Assembly (NCBI GenBank): GCA_964019695.1 | Contig: OZ026518.1 | Coordinates: forward strand, 75,633,912-75,697,911 | Reading direction: 5' to 3' | DNA from: Loripinus fragilis | Taxonomy: Eukaryota > Mollusca > Bivalvia > Lucinida > Lucinidae | Length of the DNA: 64,000 nucleotides | Shown: piece by piece, positions 1 through 11,229 of the stretch | Layout of the letters: every line of letters begins with the position of its first letter | Numbering within the stretch: the first letter of the stretch is position 1 | Position numbers and translations under genes: made by a program | Notes under the pieces: generated by a model | Databases searched by the model: none | What the model was told of the DNA's origin: nothing | The model's input: only the letters and a program-made list of their open reading frames with translations

Positions 1-318
1 TGCCACCACTTTTAGTGTCTTCTTACACATATTTTACAGTGTAGGTACAAGTAGGCTTAGATCTGTGGTTGAAGCTTAGCTGCCACCACTTTTAGTGTTT
101 TCTTACACATATTTTACAGTGTAGGTACAAGTAGGCTTAGATCTGTTGTCGAAGCTTAGCTGCCACCACTTTTAGTGTCTTCTTACACATATTTTACAGT
201 GAAGGTACAAGTAGACTTAGATCTGTGGTTGTAGCTTAGCTGTCACTACTTTTAGTGTTTACTTACACGTTTTTTACAGTGTAGGTACAAGTAGGCTTAG
301 AACTGTGGTTGTAGCATT
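1..318. repeat. 80-bp tandem repeat, about four units
   Basis: Four successive units start at 1, 81, 161 and 241, each opening with TGCCACCACTTTTAGTG or a close variant and ending near GAAGCTTAGC. Units one to three differ by only a few bases; the fourth is more diverged and fades after about 315. The array probably continues left of the window. Confidence 0.9.
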
Positions 319-1137
319 TCCAGGTCGTATTTTCTTGTTTTTCGCCCATGTCAACTACAAATGAGCTGTACCATTATCTCAGGTACATACCAGAGTGTTA
401 ATTTTAGATACCTTATTACATATTGTTTAGCACACGTTTGTCGCATCCCTAAATGTGAAAATGTTATAAGGTCCAGTAGGTGTGAAATTTTTTAACGTTT
501 AATGTAATAAGGCTCCGTAAATGTGAAAACGTTTAACCGTAAACGTGAAAACGAATATACCTAGTTGCGACGGTAAATGTGAAACATTTTTTTATATACA
601 CGAAAACGGTGATTATCATAAGCAACTGCGAAGACTGGCATATAAGGTACTTTTTCATCCATGGTTCTGCGGATCCATGGTTCTGCGGAGCATTAGCGTA
701 GCACCCATTACGCAGGTTACCTACGTGCGTAATATAAATAGTAACATTCAAGGGAGGTCACTTAATGCGATAAAAATGAATTTCCATTTTATAAGGAACT
801 GCTCATAAAGGAAAGATTTTTTTTCTTTTGAAATTTTGGATGTATGCTTTCGCAAGATTATTTTCGTTGGCAATTTCAGTAAAATCCTTACAAAGCGTTT
901 GATATTGTTTATGATTTTTCTGTGACAAGCTGAGTGCATAACATTTTCTTCATTCAGTTTGTGATAGACGCAAATTCCACACTGAAAAATGAACTTTAAA
1001 TCGTTTTTGGTATCTACGGCGAATTTTGCAGATGCAAAAAAATTCACCATATGCCGACGTTAGACAAATTCAATATGTATACATGTACAGAGCGTTCTAT
1101 ACGCACTGGATCATTTTTGTTACTTATGTTTCGTCTT

Positions 1138-1205
1138 TTGTCCTGTGTCAGGTGGTGCTTGATTGTATCGATTCCTGATTGTTGCCTTCTTTCTTACATA
1201 AGTTA
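1138..1205 (+). repeat. Fragment of the reverse-transcriptase element 3' end
   Basis: This stretch (GTCAGGTGGTGCTTGATTG, then a CGATTCCTGATTG block) matches the last bases of the reverse-transcriptase element at 47030-47095, in the same orientation. It lies inside the long-TIR transposon. Confidence 0.55.
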
Positions 1206-1489
1206 AGAGTTAACATATGTTCACGCATCTTACATATTAGATAGACACCGCCGCGGCGACGTATAGACCCGCGCAAATAAAAACGTGGCCGCTGCCGCAC
1301 TACCTGGCATATCAGGCCGCTACTCCGTATTTTCCTAAAGGTCCTTAGAAAAATACAGAGAGTGTCAAATACATGTATCTAAAGTTCGCAATAATTCAGT
1401 CAGTTCTCTTTATTTTTACTGAAATTCACATGCAAACAGAGATACAACAGTATGAAACATATCAAGCGGGATTTTACTTTTAAAGCCTG

Positions 1490-1730
1490 TCCCCTCCCCC
1501 CCCCCCCCTGGGTGAACTTAAGGGGTTGGACAGAGGTCAATATTCACGTTTTTTTCGAATAGGGACATGTTGCATATCAAATTAAAGAAGATGGCGCATG
1601 CTAGCAACATGGTAGCAAATGTTAACCCATAGATCCCCCCTGACCCTGGGGGTGGGTTCAATAGGTCAAAGTCTACTTTTTTCAGCACGGTTATGTTGCA
1701 TATCAAATAAAAGGGAATGACAAATGCAGT
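1490..1730. repeat. Degenerate tandem duplication with poly-C tract
   Basis: Two related units each carry a C-rich CCCTGGG core, then GGTCAAtaTTCacgTTTTTT-like sequence, then ATGTTGCATATCAAAT (near 1568 and 1691). The first follows a poly-C run at 1495-1508. It looks like an old duplication of about 120-130 bp; no coding potential is seen. Confidence 0.5.
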
Positions 1731-2762
1731 AACCTGTAAGCAAATATTCTGTCTTTACATAGTGAAATTTCGCTTATTTCATGTTTTGATATTAGCGAAC
1801 AATAAATGAGACTTGGCGGACACCCAGTCTAATCTGCACGGACACGCAGACTGGTCTGCGATATTTGTTGTTCGAATGCAGCAGTCAGCCTTTTAGCGAT
1901 GCCGCCCATATGTTTTGCATCTTTTCTTTCTTTGTTTGCATGTAAACATGCTAGAAACTGAGCAGCACGAAATTTGTGAACACGAAATTGGTGATGGCAT
2001 CAATACACTGGTCATCCGCTCAACGGCTTAGCCAGAACGCTGAAAAATTATGGACATCAAAGGGAGACTACTGGATCAAGCAATGATTCTCTCCAATTGC
2101 ACCCCCTTTCAAATGGGAACTTCTCTTAAAGGAAAGAATTTGCTTCCAGAGGGAGCGATTTTTTTCCTTTAAGAGCACTTTATTATAGTATGGCTATTCA
2201 TTTTTATCGCATTAAGTGACCTCCCTTGAATGTTAGTATTTTGATTACGCACGTGCGTAACCTGCGTAATGGGTTCAACACCAATGATATGTTGAAGCAT
2301 GGAGAAAAAAGCACCTTATATGCCAATCTTCGCAATTTATAGTTGGTTACGATAATCACTGTTTATGTGTATATAAAAAAGGTTTCACATTTACCGTCAC
2401 AACTACGTATATTTGTTTTCACGTTTACGGTTAAACGTTTACGTTTTTACATATACGGGGCCTTATTACATTTCGCGTTAAAAGTTTTCACATTTACCGG
2501 GCCTTATTACATTTTCACATTAAGGGGTGCGACACACGTTATCGTACAATTTATTCAAGTATATAGCACTCAGAATATATGTTTTAATAAGACAAATCAG
2601 GTGTGTATGAAAAGCGCGTTTTTTTTATACATGCATTTAGAAAAGAAAACATTAAAGCATAATGTATCACTAGACACAGCAGTGTCAGTTTCATAGACCC
2701 GCTGTTAAAACTTTAAGTTTCTTATCTGTAATTTAACGTCCTCATAATATATTCAGCCACAA

Positions 2763-2992
2763 CATGAGATTTCCAACAATGGAGTATGTGCGACCAGCAA
2801 AGTCTCAGATCAGCCTGCGCATACGCGCAGTCTGATCAGAGCCTTTCCTTGTGGCTTGAATATTCTATGAGTGTTAAGCTACTGACGAAACAACATTTGG
2901 AGTTCTAAGCCTAAAAGGAGGCTGCACAGGCTCGTCTGAGTCTACACTTGTCAAAATGCCACATTGTTGGAAATCACATGTCGCGGCTCATT
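2763..2992. mobile_element. MITE family A, full copy
   Basis: The element opens with ACATGAGATTTCCAACAATG and closes with its inverted form, TTGTTGGAAATCACATGTC, followed by GGCTCAT. Its centre is a palindrome (CTGCGCATACGCGCAG). Related copies occur at 17046-17275, 57045-57250, 59873-60035 (partial) and inverted at 61725-61960. Non-coding, probably mobilised in trans. Confidence 0.8.
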
Positions 2993-3024
2993 TATAATGC
3001 TATATCAGTTGTTATGTATTTCAG

Positions 3025-3213
3025 ACAGTTCAGCATGTTTAAATGGCGGTACATGTCAGGCTAATGATTCTTGTATCTGTTCCACGTGGTTTACCGGAAG
3101 TCATTGTGATGTCATGATTGAATGTCCTCCTGGATCATGTGACCTAATTGGTTCGCACAATTGCACCGTAAACATGTCGACACCCGTTTGTGAGTGTGCC
3201 GAGTACTATACAG
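3025..3213 (+). CDS. Notch-like receptor exon: EGF-like repeats
   Basis: Internal exon of 189 nt, phase 1 at both ends, the usual phase for shuffled EGF exons. The acceptor is TATTTCAG ending at 3024 and the donor GTTTGT begins at 3214. It translates to one EGF-like repeat (CLNGGTCQ, CICSTWFTGSHC) and most of a second (CPPGSC, STPVCECAEYYTG). Splicing to the exon at 9330 completes the typical YTGERC ending of the second repeat, which is strong support for both boundaries. Extracellular; ligand unknown. This is the first exon of the gene visible in the window. Confidence 0.8.
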
Positions 3214-3325
3214 GTTTGTATTATTGTACTTCATATGTACTACACTGTTTCTGCCAAGTGTATATTTATATGTTGTATCTGCATTGGCATGTATTGCCTT
3301 TTGGACCATCTATCTAATATAATTG

Positions 3326-3550
3326 GGCCTAGTCGCGAGAAACATGTCTTTGGGGTTGCCAAACCTCTGCCTAATTGGCTTCAGAGACTCACTAGTATGT
3401 TGACATTTTGCATGTAGCAAGCGTAGAAATCGTTCTTTCCATACAGCGAATATCACAGGCGCTGATCAGACTGCGCAGTGCGCAGGCTGGTCTGCGCCTT
3501 TGTTGTTTGCATGCAACAAAGCCAGGTTTTCTCGCGACGAGGCCCACGTC
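3326..3550. mobile_element. MITE family B, full copy
   Basis: The terminal inverted repeats are TGGGCCTAGTCGCGAGAAA on the left and TTTCTCGCGACGAGGCCCA-like on the right. The internal core TGATCAGACTGCGCAG, GCGCAGGCTGGTCTG resembles the core of family A. Related copies: 16362-16600, 49722-49965, 58130-59342 (split) and 48011-52543 (split by Harbinger). Non-coding. Confidence 0.8.
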
Positions 3551-3559
3551 ATGTACACT

Positions 3560-3900
3560 GGTTTCTGTTAGAACTACTGCATGATGCGTACATAACCGGG
3601 TCCTGATGTTATGATTTATTTTATGCTCTGTGTCATTTGTCCTGGTCATAAATTGCGAAATGTCAACATTTGTTGGCATTTTAACATTTATGAGCAGGAC
3701 AAATGGCATTGCCTGGTGTTCTGCGGTTGGTGTCAATATTGAGACCAGTCCTTCTTTGTAAATCCAAAAAAGTAGGACTTCAACCTTGTCATGTTTCGAG
3801 TCAAAATGGCACTTAATTGTCAATTTGCGGTTTTCTGCTTTCTGCGATGATTTGCATGTCTTTGTAATTGTATTAATTGTTATTTCTATAAAATACGATG
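3560..3900. repeat. Fold-back repeat family E
   Basis: GTCATTTGTCCTGGTCATAA (near 3629) and its inverted counterpart TTTATGAGCAGGACAAATGGC (near 3690) form a hairpin around GTTGGCATTTTAACATTTAT. The same core recurs at 17995-18130 and 38360-38420. A long open frame runs through here on the - strand, but it crosses two repeat families and shows no domain. Confidence 0.5.
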
Positions 3901-5060
3901 CGCACCTCATTTCGGACCCAGATCCCAAAAATAGTGTTTATCTCGGCTAGTTTTTGATAAAGAATCAGTTTGTTAACCTTGTAATTTGCTAACTCGTTAT
4001 CATCTCTAAAATAATCAAGAAAATTGAAATTGTTAACGGATTGGACACAACTTTACCTTGTACTTTACTTTGACATTTTTCTGCATATTGTGCCTTAGTT
4101 TGTGTTCCGGTGACAAATGCAAATTACATGGCTAACTAAAGCATATTTCTTAAAAACCAGACAAGGTATTTTATTAGGGTTTTCAAGGTATGTGGCGGAA
4201 TTGAATTGCGCATTGTATTTTAAATAAATAATAAGGAAATAAAAATGAAGTTTTCAAAGGAATGCCAAGAAATATTTAGGTCTCCACTAAGAATATCTGC
4301 ACAATAATGTGCTGATGCAAGCAACTAGATGTACAATTTTGTCACATTATTGCTCTTTTTATATTGAGAAATCTATTCTCCATTCGCTAATATGGCTCAT
4401 GCATGTAAACATTGGATCAAACAAAGCACCCACTTATCGTGCATTATGTGTTACGCCATCTTGGGTAGTCTGTTCTGCCTCCTAAAAATATGTTCTGGCG
4501 CTTGATCGCTGAAACGTCAGATAGAGTTGTGATTGTAATGATTAATATTGTTATCGCTAAGATGGTGTTTCCCATTCAGAGTTCGCCATCTGGTGATGGA
4601 TTTTATGCTTGTGAGTTAAGTAAAATATGTAGTATGGTGATACGGAAAAATATCACGTTAGTAGCGTGTTACAAGATTTTGTATTTTGAGTCAGAAAAAG
4701 GGTTGTATCAGGTGTGTTTCTCTGCAGGAATATAATAAATAAACATTATTACTTTAGTATCTTGATGGGTCAGATCACGTCGAGTTGGTGCGCCAGGAAT
4801 GGCAGGATCACCAGAGGGCCAAGTCCGTGCCTTACAAAAGATCCATGTTCGTTAATTTGTTTAGGTTTGCTGGTAAATATCTTGAACCAGCCTCTACAAA
4901 TATCTGACAGACAAAAAAGAAGTAGTATGAACTTTCGAAACCTCTACATTGGCATGTAGGTTCTGGTACTATACTGGTGTTACTAATTACCACTGTAGTA
5001 ACTGTTTAAGACGGTCTATAAAACAAACTATTTTACAGAAACCAATAAATTGTTTTGATC
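3901..5060. other. Intron, nothing recognised
   Basis: AT-rich intronic sequence between the first visible EGF exon and the LINE. Short open frames (4490-4735, 4714-4959) have no recognisable domain and no supporting splice context. Confidence 0.6.
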
Positions 5061-5063
5061 AAC

Positions 5064-8000
5064 TATTATTATTATTCATTCCATCAGAAAACGAACGCTA
5101 TAAGCTTCAAAATAAAGTTTAATTTGCTGAAAACTTTATTTATACTGGGCATCAAGGGTTGGGGCAGCTACAATAGTCTCAGGCAACTGGTTCCATAGCC
5201 TGATTGCTGATGGGAAAAATGAATTCCGGTAGACATCTGTCCTGCAGTAGGGAATCATGTAGCGCAAAGTGTGGCCTCGAGTGCTCAATGCTGATGGATA
5301 CAGATACAGTGGCGCTGGAATGTCGATAAGTCTATATGTGATGCGGTACACCATTACCAGTTTGAAGTTGGCCCTTCGCTGGTAGAGAGGTTCCCATCCA
5401 AGGTCTGCGATCATCTGACTGGGGCTGCTGGTGGTCCTGTAGTCCCCTGTCACAAATCTTGCTGCACGCCTTTGGATGGCTTCCAACTGTTGGATGTTTG
5501 ATTTGGTGTAAGGGTCCCATGACGTAGACGCATATTCCAGGATTGGTCGTACCAGCGCTTGATAGCTTTGGGCCTTTATGTCTCTGGGGCAGCTGGCAAG
5601 ATTTCTCCTTAGAAAGGCTAGGCTGTTGTTTGCCTTATTGGATGTGGCGTCTACGTGTGCATTCCAGGTCGAGTTGTCAGTGGTGGTGACTCCTAGGTAT
5701 TTGCTGGTCTTGTTCACTGTCAGGTCGTGACCATGTATTGTGTAGGTTGTCTAGATGGGATTTTGTTTCCGTGTCACCCTAATGACCTCACATTTGCTGG
5801 CGTTGAACAACATTTGCCAATCCCTCTCCCACTCTTGTAGTTTGTCGAGGTCTTCCTGTAGGATCCGAGCATCTTCTGGGCTCTTTATTCTCCGGTACAG
5901 GAGACTGTCCTCAGCAAAGAGGCGTGTAGTTGAGGATCCTTTAAGCGGCAAGTCGTTGATGTAGATGAGGAACAACAGAGGTCCTAAGACAGTTCCTTGG
6001 GGCACTCCGGAGGAAACAGGTGCAGGACTGGATGTGTGGCCTTCATCCAATACTTGTTGTGTTCTATTGGCGAATAAGCTTTTAATCCACTGGAGTAGGT
6101 TACCACGGATCCCATAGTGGTCTAGTTTGATGGCGAGGCGCTGATGGGAGACTTTATCAAATGCCATGCTAAAGTCTAGCAGAATGGCGTCCATTTGCTC
6201 ATTTTCTTCGAGAGCTGCAGCTAGGTCCTGTACTGTGAGTATCAGCTGGCTCTCACATGACCGCTTCTTTCTAAATCCATGTTGTTGATCTGATAGGATC
6301 TGGTGTATGTCCAAGTGTCTCATAATGATGTGTTCCAGGATCTTTCTACACACTGATGTCAGAGAAATGGGTCTATAATGTGCTGCAGTCTCCTTTTTTG
6401 AAGATTGGTGCAACGTTGGCCTGTTTCCAATCATCAGGTACTTCGCCTTGCTGCAGAGAAGCCTGGAATATCAAGGTCATTGCTGGTGAGAGTTCGGTAG
6501 CAAACTCCTTCAGGAATCTTGTCGGGATTTGATCAGGGCCTTCAGCTTTATGAGGGTTCAGGCCTTGCATCAGTTTGTAGACGCCTGCTTGGTCGACTTT
6601 GAAAGAATGTATATCTGGGAACCTCCTTCCACTCATGGCTGGCATATCTACAGACGTCTCCTCTGTGAAGACACTGCTGAACTGTTCATTCAGAATGGTA
6701 GCCTTGGTCCTTGGGTCGCTATGTGCGATACCATCCTTTCTCAGTGAGGATATGCCGCTGATGTCACATTTTTTGCCTTTGATGAATGTATACAGCTTCT
6801 TGGAGTTTTTGTCACTTGTCACGATGTCGCTGACGTAACTGCCATAAGCCTTTTTACATTCATATTGTGATTCCTTCTGAAGCTGCCTGTAGCGCTGGAG
6901 ATCACTGATTGAGCAAGAATGTTTTGCTCTCTTGTATGCCCTCTTCTTACGCATTGATATGCGCTTGACTTTCTTGTTGATCCAAGGCTGACTAAAGCGT
7001 GATGATGTCATCTTGCTGGGGACCTTGTCTTCAATAAAGCTGAGAGTGAAGTGCTTCAGTGTATTCCACAGTTCGTTTACACCAGTGGAAGCTGAATACT
7101 GTGTGGTAATTCTTGGGGAAAAGTCAAGCACATCTGGTTTCTTTTCCTCTATGTCCACATGCTTCCATAGGAAGATTTTTCGTTGTGGTTGTTTGGTTCT
7201 GGTAGCCCTTGTGCTGGCCTCCACAAAGACAATGTCATGATCGCTTACTCCTGGCACCGCTTTGCATTTCTCGATCAAGGATGGGCGGTTCCTGAGAAAG
7301 ACATCGAGAATGTTTTCTCCTCTTGTGGGGAATCTTACTATTTGGTCTGAGCCAGTGTCATAGATGGTGCTGAGGAAACATTGGTTAATGCTGATTCGAT
7401 AGTTGTGCCCCTTGAAGGCATGGGTTTCCCAATCAATGTCTGGGAGGTTGACATCTCCGCTGATCCAAAGAGTTGCTCTGGGATTTGAGGTTTGGGGCTG
7501 ACGGATCTTGTCACATAAATCTTCCATATAATCCTGTCCACGATTTGGGGGTCTGTAGATGGATCCGATAATTAGTGGTGCATTCCCCTGACAGGTGAAT
7601 GAGGCAGCAGCAAACTCTGTGTTTGTCTGTTTATCAAGGTGTGTGCCAATAAATGTGTCCTTTGCAGCGATTAGAACACCTCCATGGAGGTCGCTACTCC
7701 TGTCTTTCCTATCCACTATGTGGTAGTTTACTGGGAGTACCTCTCTTTCGTAGATGCTTGGGTGTAGCCAAGATTCACAGCCAATGACAATATCTGGGTT
7801 TGTCACTGTTAAAAGGAGCCAAAAAGAGGTCTTCTTAGCTTTCATACTTTGGAAGTTGACAGTAAGCACTTGTAGTGTGTTCTGACGGGGTTTAACAGAG
7901 GCTGTTTGGCTTGGTTTGTCAGGAGATGATGTATTCTGTGGGATGCCAATGGAACTGTCAAGGGAGCTAAAACTTTCTGACGTAGTACAAGGTGGTTGTG

Positions 8001-8170
8001 GTGAGGATAAGCTATCTTGGTGGCTGTCCCCATCAGAGAGTTTGCTGTATGTGTTCTGTGTTGGCAAAGAATCCGTAAGAAAGGTCTCAAATAGTGTAGT
8101 TGAAAAATTTGGCAGCCCGCAATTACAACAAATCCAGCTTGTTCTAGAAAACTATCTTGGTGGAAATGTC
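5064..8170 (-). mobile_element. CR1/Jockey-type LINE, 5'-truncated
   Basis: Non-LTR retrotransposon on the - strand. It carries endonuclease and reverse transcriptase coding sequence (see the pseudogene entry) and ends in a short AAT-type repeat tail (complement of 5064-5083). The 5' end breaks off near 8165, just upstream of a cysteine motif, so the element is truncated, as is common for LINEs. It lies in the intron between the exons at 3025 and 9330, antisense to the host gene. Confidence 0.85.
5136..8136 (-). pseudogene. LINE ORF2: APE-type endonuclease plus reverse transcriptase, broken
   Basis: Reading 3'-ward on the - strand: a terminal PHD-like motif (WICCNCGLPNFS, near 8136-8100), an APE-type endonuclease (SGDVNLPDIDW, PGVSDHDIVF), then reverse transcriptase (YRPISLTS, LLDFSMAFDKVSH, SGVPQGTVLGPLLFLIYIND) and a C-terminal region (NKTSKYLGV, RRAARFVTGDY). 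Three lesions are visible: a frameshift around the T6 run at 6394-6399, separating the ORF ending at 6373 from the one starting at 6434; an in-frame TAG at 5751-5753; and the catalytic FADD box reads FAED. The protein would normally nick DNA and reverse-transcribe its own RNA; this copy is dead. Confidence 0.9.
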
Positions 8171-8179
8171 TACATGTGA

Positions 8180-9015
8180 TGGGTTTTTAAATTGAAAAAA
8201 AAAACAGTGGCCTTCAAAATTATAGCAGTAAAGGGCCTATCTGAAAGATTTTTTATGGTTGTTTGCCTGTTTTTGTAAGGTATACCATTTTTTAATGTAG
8301 GTGTAAAAAATATAAGTCAACGCTACACTGTTTTACAAAGAAAATACTTGTTGTATTTCATTCATGGTAATTAATATCATCACAACTGTGTTTCATAATC
8401 ATAAACAGACCACACAGTCTATATTGGGGATATGTCCTATCAGGGAGTGCACCAAAAAGGCGTAGATAAACAAGATAAAACAGAGGATTTTTTATGTCTA
8501 CACCTTTAATCCCTATTGGGCATAATGTGACCCATGTGCTGAGACAAATTTTGACGTCATTTTCAGTTTTTAAACAGGGAACCAGGCTGTCAACATATTC
8601 CAAAACAAGCAGACACACTTTTCCAACGGCAATTTCTCAGTTATTTCCAATGAAAATATAATTTTATTGATATATAACGGAGAATCCGCATCATGATTTA
8701 GACTACACAAAAAAGAAGTAAGTCACCTACTCTCAGAAACAACATTTCTGTTGTTTTTTTTTTCTTTGATGACGAGAGAAAAATGCATTGTAAAAAATAT
8801 TGGATGAAACATTCTGAATGATAATAACGCACACGACAGTCATTTGGAAGAAACGGAATACACCGGTAATAAGCATACACTGGTAATAAGTACACGAGGG
8901 ATTTGTTTTTTTCTGTACAGGTGGGCATTTAGTGAGCTGCACTCAATTCTTATACCAGTGTGAAGGAAATTAAATGCCTTAAAAGTTAGGAAGGATTTTA
9001 TTTATCATATGACGT
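8180..9015. other. Intron, nothing recognised
   Basis: AT-rich intron with simple A and T runs. Open frames of 60-90 codons on the - strand show no domain or repeat match within the window. Confidence 0.6.
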
Positions 9016-9319
9016 CGCGTCTGGGAGTAAAATAACGCCATGCCACTTATGGTTTACAGATTAGTGCGTAACGTAATGTACATTGCGTAAAAATGGCAAA
9101 ATATTGACGTATTCATACCAAAAATGCGATTTTTAAGTAACTTTAATGCCATGGGATGAATAGAATATAACATTCTTGCTCCTGTATTATTGAATTTATT
9201 AAACTCATTGCGAAAAAGTGAAAAAATGCTCGGTAAGCCTCGCAGTTTATCACTTTTTCCCAAACTCGTTTAATAAATTCATTAAAACTTTAACACTCAT
9301 GTAAGATCCTCTATTTTCC
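9016..9319. mobile_element. Fold-back MITE family C, ending just before a splice acceptor
   Basis: The element starts near GGGAGTAAAATAACGCCATG. It holds the inverted pair TGAATTTATTAAACTC (9192) and GTTTAATAAATTCATTAAA (9269), and ends with CACTCATGTAAGATCCTC. A related copy is at 54885-55180, and a right-end fragment at 40988-41060 also lies directly before an exon. Confidence 0.7.
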
Positions 9320-9329
9320 ACTATTTCAG

Positions 9330-9533
9330 GTGAAAGATGCGCAATATACGACTACTGTGCCAAGGACCCATGCAAGCACAATGGACAATGTTTACTAACC
9401 CACAACAAAGGGTATACTTGTGACTGTTTGACGGGAGATCCATACCGCGACTGCGCCTTAAATGATATTAACAGCTGCAAATTATTACCACCAGCGGGTG
9501 ATAAGAATTACATAGCCTGTATTGATCGTATAG
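9330..9533 (+). CDS. Notch-like receptor exon: EGF-like repeats
   Basis: Exon of 204 nt, phase 1-1, with acceptor CTATTTCAG ending at 9329 and donor GTTTGT from 9534. The first residues finish the previous EGF (GERC). A complete six-cysteine EGF follows (CAKDPCKHNGQC, CDCLTGDPYRDC), and then the start of a third repeat (CKLLPPAG, IACIDRI) that continues in the exon at 16149. Extracellular. The polypyrimidine tract is close to the right end of a family C MITE. Confidence 0.8.
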
Positions 9534-11229
9534 GTTTGTTTTCTCATTTCACACATACATCATTTCATTGAAATTTTGGCCAGCACCTCCAAAAATATAA
9601 CATGGACTACTCCATACTTATTGTTTCAATATGTATGTGATACTCCAACAGAACGAAAAGGATCTTTGGCTGGGTCCACCCAGGCTCAACTTGAAATTCA
9701 CTTCAGCTCTGACTATACTATCTGTGAGTCGTGAGCCCTGTTCTTTGTTTCATCATAGTATGCTAAAATGATTAGATTGTTTCTCTGTGATGATACCTTG
9801 CGATAGTTAGGAAGCCTCCATGCAGAATCTAGGGCGAAGATTAGGTACTAGTAAAATGCATTAAAGCCCCCCCAGTGGATTAGGCTGTTGCCCACTCTAA
9901 GGCGGCGGTTATGGTGTTGTTGATTCGTGGTGGATTGTTGCTCCAATTGTGTGCTTCTGTGTTTGCTCCATGTTTTGCTGTGCGTTGCGTTGTGTTCTTT
10001 CTAGTTTTGCAATCATCTTGATGGGGAAGAGAAAGCTGGTTGCTTTGCTTTGTTTGTCTTTTTACTGTGGCTCTTCATAATGGTGCCGTGGGTTGGTCTG
10101 CAATGTGTGATTGTGGTATTTCCTAATTATACTCACTTGCTTTTTTAAAGATAACTTTATACCCTTTGATTTCAATTTAACATGAGAATAAGGTGTTTAT
10201 ACAATGATAAAAATGGAACCCTCTGATAAATAAATGTGCATATATATAAAATTTTCATGTAAAGTTATTTTGTTTCTTAAATTTGATTCTTAACGTCCAT
10301 GTCAAGACATTTTCAGTCACGTCAGGACGTTTCTAAGGCTGCAAAAAAACTAAGCAGAGGATGAAATGTCTTGCTCAAGGACACACCATCAGTTGAGTCT
10401 CTGTGCACATATGCACAATTATTTATTATTGTTTAGATGTGTTGTACACGGCCATTGTAAACTTTTGTTTATGCTTTACTGTTCTCCTAGTAGAGGACCC
10501 AGAGAATTGAAATTTGGATAAAAATGTCCAGAAAGTAGCAGAAATTAAGACTATATTCTGAGATAGAGTGATGTTTCAGAACTGTGAAAACGGAGATTGC
10601 ACAAATTTTAAGTCTTGCAAAAGATGTTTGATCATAGGGTAACCATAGCTACCCTCTTGCGTGCTTCATTGCAAGCTATTGACTGCATTACTTCATAGGA
10701 ATGAAAAAAAAAGTAATTTAGCCTAGATAAGCACGTTTATTACTATTTGCATATTGGCAGCAAGCTACCAGTATAAGTTAACATGATTTACACCTTTGAT
10801 ATTACTGTTAGACATGTATATATGCTACGTACTTACAAATATATTACTATTTATTAGTAGACCATTGGCTACCAAAATACCTGTGAAGAGGGAATTTTGT
10901 ACATTATGATTTTCTAAACCACATTATATATGACAAAAATAATGTATGTTATCTCTTTAGAAATTGGCGCATTAACATGCAACAGTTAAGTCTATAGATT
11001 TACCATAAAATAAGAACTCCTTTCATAGTGTTATTACCATTATCTGTATTCTAACATATCATCATACTCTTTAAATCAAATAAAGCTTGCTAGCAGAATA
11101 ATAATTATTAGTTTAGGCACCTTATATTGTTTGTATATGAGTTAACCCAGACTTCAAGCAATACACATCACAAACCACCAATATTTTGTAGGCTGGGCTA
11201 CTTTTTAATTTCTGAAAATTTCAGAAATT
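9534..11229. other. Intron with repeat family D at about 9980-10140
   Basis: GCAATCATCTTGATGGGGAA and GGTTGCTTTGCTTT near 10007-10050, and GGTTGGTCTGCAATGTGTGA near 10093, recur in the same order at 54130-54300. The remainder is AT-rich intron without a recognised feature. Confidence 0.55.

Larger units (their letters stand above)
440..2533. mobile_element. Non-autonomous DNA transposon with long terminal inverted repeats
   Basis: The left end (GTCGCATCCCTAAATGTG) and the right end (CACATTAAGGGGTGCGAC) are inverted copies. The similarity extends inward for several hundred bases: the block with CATTACGCAGGTTACCTACG near 710 reappears inverted near 2250. Flanks give a candidate 8-bp target duplication, ACACGTTT (432-439) against ACACGTTA (2534-2541), identical over seven bases. 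No transposase is visible. The right part (about 2010-2290) recurs at 39955-40235, so this is a dispersed family. Superfamily not assigned; an 8-bp duplication would fit hAT-like elements. Confidence 0.65.

Noticed and set aside
3392..3928. 178-codon open frame on the minus strand
   Set aside because: It runs through MITE family B and a fold-back repeat, with no domain or splice context.
4490..4959. Two 81-codon open frames as host exons
   Set aside because: There are no cysteine pattern, no matching intron phase and no convincing splice sites.
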